Shown here: positions 49,381 through 52,087 of the stretch, piece by piece
How the letters are laid out: every line of letters starts with the position of its first letter
Numbering within the stretch: the stretch's first letter is position 1
Assembly: GCA_045117995.1 (NCBI GenBank)
Contig: JBGUOH010000002.1
Coordinates: forward strand, 1 to 52,087
Source of the DNA: RUG14515 sp045117995
GTDB lineage: Bacteria > Bacillota_I > Bacilli_A > RFN20 > CAG-826
Length of the DNA: 52,087 nt
Reading direction: 5' to 3'
Translations under genes and position numbers: made by a program
Notes under the pieces: generated by a model
The model's input: only the letters and a program-made list of their open reading frames with translations
Database searches by the model: none
Told to the model about the DNA's origin: nothing

Positions 49381-50645
49381 AAACATTTACCACTTACAAT
49401 CTCGGCTGCAAAGTTAACGCTTATGAACTAAGCGCTATTTCGTCATTGCTCTTAAAAGAAGGGTTCGTGGAAGATAACATTAACCCAGATGTCGTAATTA
49501 TTAATACATGTTCAGTGACCGCGACTGCGGATCAAAAGAGCAGACAACATATCCGTAAAATGCAAAAGTTATTTCCTAACGCTGTTATCGCAGTGATGGG
49601 TTGTTATTCCCAAGGAAACCATAAGTTTATCGAAGAAGAGATTAAACCTACAATTTTATTAGGTACTTCTCATAGGAGAGATGTCGTGGATCTTGTTAAG
49701 AAGGCTTTAGTCACTAAAGAGAACTATACAGTTATTGAAGAAAAAACTAGAGACTTCGAATACGAAGAACTAGGTATTACTTCCTATACAGAAAATGTGA
49801 GAGCGTTCCTTAAAATTCAAGATGGTTGTAATAACTTCTGTACATACTGCATCGTCCCATTTAGACGTGGAAAGATGCGTTCACGTAAGAAAGAAAACGT
49901 TATCAATGAAGCTAAATACCTTGTTGAGCAAGGCTATCAAGAAATCGTTCTTTCTGGTATCCATGTTGGGGGTTATGGTCAAGATTTAGAAAATCGCTCC
50001 TTCTCCTCACTAGTGGAAGAACTCTCTAACATCGAAGGTTTAAGAAGTATTAGAATTTCTTCTATTGAAGAAAGTGAAATTGATGATAAGTTAATTGAAC
50101 TTGTGCAAAAGAAAGATAATCTCGCTAAACATTTACACATCCCACTTCAAAGTGGTTCTAACCACGTACTTAAGATGATGGGCCGTAAATACACACGTGA
50201 ACAATTTATTGCCCGCATTAAGCAAATCAAGAAACTTGTTCCAGATGTGATGATCTCTGGTGACGTCATCGTTGGTTTCCCACAAGAAACAGAACAAGAC
50301 TTTATGGATAGCTATTCACTTTGTGAAGAATGTTTTGATATGTTACATGTCTTCCCGTATAGTATGCGCCCAGGTACCGCTGCAGCGAGAATGGATGGAC
50401 AAATCGCTCCAGAAGTGAAGAAGGAAAGAAGTAAGAAACTCTTAGAGTTGAGTGATAGATTATACGCTAAGTACGCTGAGAGATTTATTGGCCAAGATGT
50501 CACCGTTTTAATCGAAAAATATGATGAAAAACAACAAGCATTTATTGGACATACATCTAATTATTTAGAGGTGAAGATTCTTAAAGAATCTAAGGTCGGA
50601 GAGTATAAGACAATTAAGTTAGAAAAAAGTATGATACAATCTTAA
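49377..50645 (+). CDS. mtaB: tRNA t6A37 methylthiotransferase MtaB (422 aa)
   Basis: MiaB/MtaB family: N-terminal Fe-S domain (YNLGCKVNAYEL ... INTCSVTATADQKSRQ ... MGCYSQ), radical-SAM cluster C151xxxC155xxC158 (CNNFCTYC), HLHIPLQSGSNHVLKMMGR, and a TRAM domain at the end. It adds a methylthio group to t6A37 of tRNAs reading ANN codons. The GCKVN motif favours MtaB over MiaB. Confidence 0.94.
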   Translation: MKTFTTYNLGCKVNAYELSAISSLLLKEGFVEDNINPDVVIINTCSVTATADQKSRQHIRKMQKLFPNAVIAVMGCYSQGNHKFIEEEIKPTILLGTSHRRDVVDLVKKALVTKENYTVIEEKTRDFEYEELGITSYTENVRAFLKIQDGCNNFCTYCIVPFRRGKMRSRKKENVINEAKYLVEQGYQEIVLSGIHVGGYGQDLENRSFSSLVEELSNIEGLRSIRISSIEESEIDDKLIELVQKKDNLAKHLHIPLQSGSNHVLKMMGRKYTREQFIARIKQIKKLVPDVMISGDVIVGFPQETEQDFMDSYSLCEECFDMLHVFPYSMRPGTAAARMDGQIAPEVKKERSKKLLELSDRLYAKYAERFIGQDVTVLIEKYDEKQQAFIGHTSNYLEVKILKESKVGEYKTIKLEKSMIQS

Positions 50646-50681
50646 TAAATTACGATTATTTAGAAGATGTCTAAAAATGCA

Positions 50682-50710
50682 TTGACTAAATAGGTACTTA
50701 TTAATATAAT
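50682..50710 (+). promoter_or_regulatory. Strong promoter of rpmF
   Basis: TTGACT, 17-bp spacer, TATAAT (50705-50710). Confidence 0.85.
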
Positions 50711-50740
50711 AATTCACGTTGCTTAAGGAGGAAGACAAAC

Positions 50741-50989
50741 ATGGCCGTCCCACAAAGAAGAATTAGCAAAACAAGAAAAAGATTAAGAAGAACACATTTC
50801 AAGTTAAACGTTACAGGTTTAGTGACATGCCCACACTGTGGTGCCATGATCAAAGCTCACCACGTTTGTCCAAAGTGTGGCTACTACGCTGGCAAAGCCG
50901 TTATCTTAGATGGCAAACTCGTTAAAGAAGAAAAACCAGCCGCTGCTAAAAAGCCAGCTAAAAAAGCCGCTAAGAAAGCTGAAAAGTAA
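50741..50989 (+). CDS. rpmF: Ribosomal protein L32 with extended Ala/Lys tail (82 aa)
   Basis: MAVPQRRISKTRKRLRRTHF start and the zinc ribbon CPHCGAMIKAHHVCPKCGYY are diagnostic of bL32. Usual length is 55-60; here about 20 extra residues rich in Ala and Lys (PAAAKKPAKKAAKKAEK) follow. AAGGAGGAAG precedes the ATG. Transcribed alone. Confidence 0.96.
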   Translation: MAVPQRRISKTRKRLRRTHFKLNVTGLVTCPHCGAMIKAHHVCPKCGYYAGKAVILDGKLVKEEKPAAAKKPAKKAAKKAEK

Positions 50990-51012
50990 TCATTCTTAAC
51001 ACTTTAGAAGAT

Positions 51013-51037
51013 AAGTCCTTAAATGGACTTTTTCTTT
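51013..51037 (+). terminator. Terminator of rpmF
   Basis: AAGTCC / GGACTT stem with T-run; the T-run leads directly into the next promoter. Confidence 0.75.
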
Positions 51038-51038
51038 T

Positions 51039-51048
51039 GTGCTATAAT
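51039..51048 (+). promoter_or_regulatory. Extended -10 promoter of deoC
   Basis: TGTGCTATAAT with TATAAT at 51043-51048. Confidence 0.75.
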
Positions 51049-51075
51049 AAATTGCTTACAAAAGGAGCATAGTAT

Positions 51076-51714
51076 ATGAATTACAATAAACTCATTGATC
51101 ATACTTTACTTAAGCAAGATGCCTCTCCAGAACAAATCGTTAAACTTTGTGAAGAAGCTAAACAATTTGATTTCATGTCTGTTTGTGTCAATCCTGCTTA
51201 TGTCCCATTAGCTGCGGAATGCTTAAAAGGTAGTGACGTTAAAGTCTGTACCGTGATTGGTTTCCCTTTAGGCATGAACTTAACAAAGACCAAAGTCGAA
51301 GAAGCAGTTTTAGCCGTTAAAGAAGGCGCTAACGAAGTTGATATGGTTATCAACGTTGGCATGCTTAAAGCGGGTCATGATGACTACGTCAAAGAAGAAA
51401 TCTTTGAAATCAAACAAGCTGTTGGTCATAACATCGTTTTAAAAGTCATTATTGAAACATGCTTATTAAATAACGATGAAATCGTTCGTGCTTGCTTAGC
51501 CGCGAAAGCCACAGGCGCTGACTTTGTAAAGACAAGCACAGGCTTCTCAACTGGTGGTGCGACTGTCGAAGCAGTCAAACTCATGAGAGAAACAGTTGGT
51601 CCAGAAATGGGTGTCAAAGCCAGTGGTGGTGTGCGTACTCACGAAGACCTAATCGCTATGGTTGAAGCGGGTGCTAACCGCATTGGCACATCATCAGGTG
51701 CGAAAATTATTTAA
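51076..51714 (+). CDS. deoC: Deoxyribose-phosphate aldolase (212 aa)
   Basis: Starts NYNKLIDHTLLKQDASPEQI; later NEVDMVINVGMLKAG, the Schiff-base lysine K152 in DFVKTSTGFS, and GVKASGGVRT with the second active-site Lys. It cleaves 2-deoxyribose 5-phosphate to acetaldehyde and glyceraldehyde 3-phosphate in deoxynucleoside breakdown. AAAGGAG lies before the ATG. A single gene, with no other deo genes here. Confidence 0.96.
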   Translation: MNYNKLIDHTLLKQDASPEQIVKLCEEAKQFDFMSVCVNPAYVPLAAECLKGSDVKVCTVIGFPLGMNLTKTKVEEAVLAVKEGANEVDMVINVGMLKAGHDDYVKEEIFEIKQAVGHNIVLKVIIETCLLNNDEIVRACLAAKATGADFVKTSTGFSTGGATVEAVKLMRETVGPEMGVKASGGVRTHEDLIAMVEAGANRIGTSSGAKII

Positions 51715-51723
51715 TAATAATAC

Positions 51724-51752
51724 TTGCATTCATTAGGCTACTTTGTAATAAT
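51724..51752 (+). promoter_or_regulatory. Promoter of rpsU
   Basis: TTGCAT, about 17 bp, then TGTAATAAT. Confidence 0.65.
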
Positions 51753-51787
51753 AGACACGTTGCGAAAGCTTCAAGGAGGTGAAATAC

Positions 51788-51964
51788 ATGCCAAAGACTT
51801 CAGTTCGTGAAAACGAAACCTTAGATGATGCTCTTCGTAGATTCAAAAGACAAGTCAACAAAGCAGGTACCATCCAAGAAGCGCGTAAAAGAGAATTCTT
51901 TTTAAAGAAATCTTTAAAGAGAAAAGTGAAGAGTGAAAACGCTCGTCGCAAAAACCGCAAGTAA
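51788..51964 (+). CDS. rpsU: Ribosomal protein S21 (58 aa)
   Basis: MPKTSVRENETLDDALRRFK and the basic C-terminus are bS21. The start at 51788 is fixed by AAGGAGGTGA (51773-51782), a full match to the 16S rRNA 3' end; the in-frame GTG at 51779 is part of that site. The usual length for the family. Confidence 0.95.
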   Translation: MPKTSVRENETLDDALRRFKRQVNKAGTIQEARKREFFLKKSLKRKVKSENARRKNRK

Positions 51965-52011
51965 TTGAATTACAAGCTTTATACCGGTAAGGGAAACCAA
52001 GCCGGTGAGAT

Positions 52012-52087
52012 CGCGGAGTAGAGCAGTGGTAGCTCGTCAGGCCCATAACCTGGAGGTCGGTGTGTTCAAGTCCACCCTCCGCAACCA
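52012..52087 (+). tRNA. Initiator tRNA-fMet(CAT)
   Basis: Acceptor CGCGGAG / CTCCGCA leaves the C1-A72 mismatch that marks initiators; anticodon loop CCCATAA; CCA encoded at the last base of the window. The anticodon stem reads TCAGG / CCTGG, so the usual three G-C pairs are reduced to two with A-U at 29-41. A hairpin ACCGG/CCGGT lies just upstream (51983-52006). Confidence 0.95.

Noticed and set aside
1..52087. CRISPR arrays and cas genes
   Set aside because: No regularly spaced repeats with unique spacers and no Cas motifs seen on either strand; the only short-period tandem structures are coding.
1..52087. UGA read as tryptophan (mycoplasma code)
   Set aside because: Several genes end in TGA at the expected length, Trp codons are TGG and the tRNA-Trp has a CCA anticodon.
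1..52087. Insertion sequences with DDE transposase
   Set aside because: No DDE-type transposase or paired terminal inverted repeats found; the only DNA-mobility genes are the two serine recombinases.

Overview
The window reads as a chromosome piece from a low-GC Gram-positive bacterium near the Bacilli/Mollicutes boundary, of the kind found in gut metagenomes; this placement is an inference. Seen directly: AT-rich coding, lipoproteins with classical lipoboxes and serine-rich linkers, AAGGAGG ribosome sites, and strong TTGACA/TATAAT and extended TGNTATAAT promoters. UGA is an ordinary stop (genes ending at 10614, 21334 and 25864). The initiator tRNA at the right edge has an A-U pair in place of one of the three G-C pairs of its anticodon stem, a change known from mycoplasmas.

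Left part (1-11.8 kb), accessory. A membrane-anchored AAA+ ATPase (cut by the left edge) is followed by a tiny DUF4177 gene and two orphan genes. An operon then carries an XRE-type regulator, two unknown proteins and a PD-(D/E)XK nuclease-like protein. Next is a compact site-specific recombination module: an HTH/zinc-finger protein, a SHOCT miniprotein and two overlapping large serine recombinases. An orphan gene between two copies of a 70-bp terminator-containing repeat, an unidentified structured-RNA candidate and a Vat-like acetyltransferase gene follow.

Middle (11.8-31 kb). XRE/zinc-ribbon regulator; two membrane GGDEF proteins; a metallophosphatase lipoprotein; a clostripain-like protease lipoprotein with Ig-like repeats; a lipid-type cluster (alpha/beta hydrolase, DUF1624 acyltransferase, AMP-forming ligase); tRNA-Leu; Nudix; tRNA-Trp; a PadR regulator with a palindromic operator pair; a GNAT; then a complete two-component system plus FtsX/MacB-type ABC transporter of the Bce kind.

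31-36 kb holds the most unusual locus: on the minus strand, six overlooked genes of 50-57 codons form three tandem A-B pairs of single-pass membrane proteins (31442-32435). They sit beside a GT8-PlsC fusion enzyme, a CrtO-like acyltransferase and a YhhN protein, which points to membrane (glyco)lipid work in this area.

Right part (36-52 kb). M6-like metalloprotease with a poly-Ser linker; a tRNA-Ala/Ile/Ser cluster with a stand-alone FakA C-terminal-like fragment; TetR plus a membrane-flavodoxin fusion; two MATE exporters (one with an amber codon near its 3' end) around mntP; a CotH lipoprotein; tRNA-Met; then housekeeping genes rsmE, an unknown, mtaB, rpmF, deoC, rpsU and tRNA-fMet.

A recurrent feature is that at least eight genes appear to be transcribed from promoters whose start point falls on or within 3 nt of the start codon (leaderless mRNAs), next to genes with strong ribosome sites.
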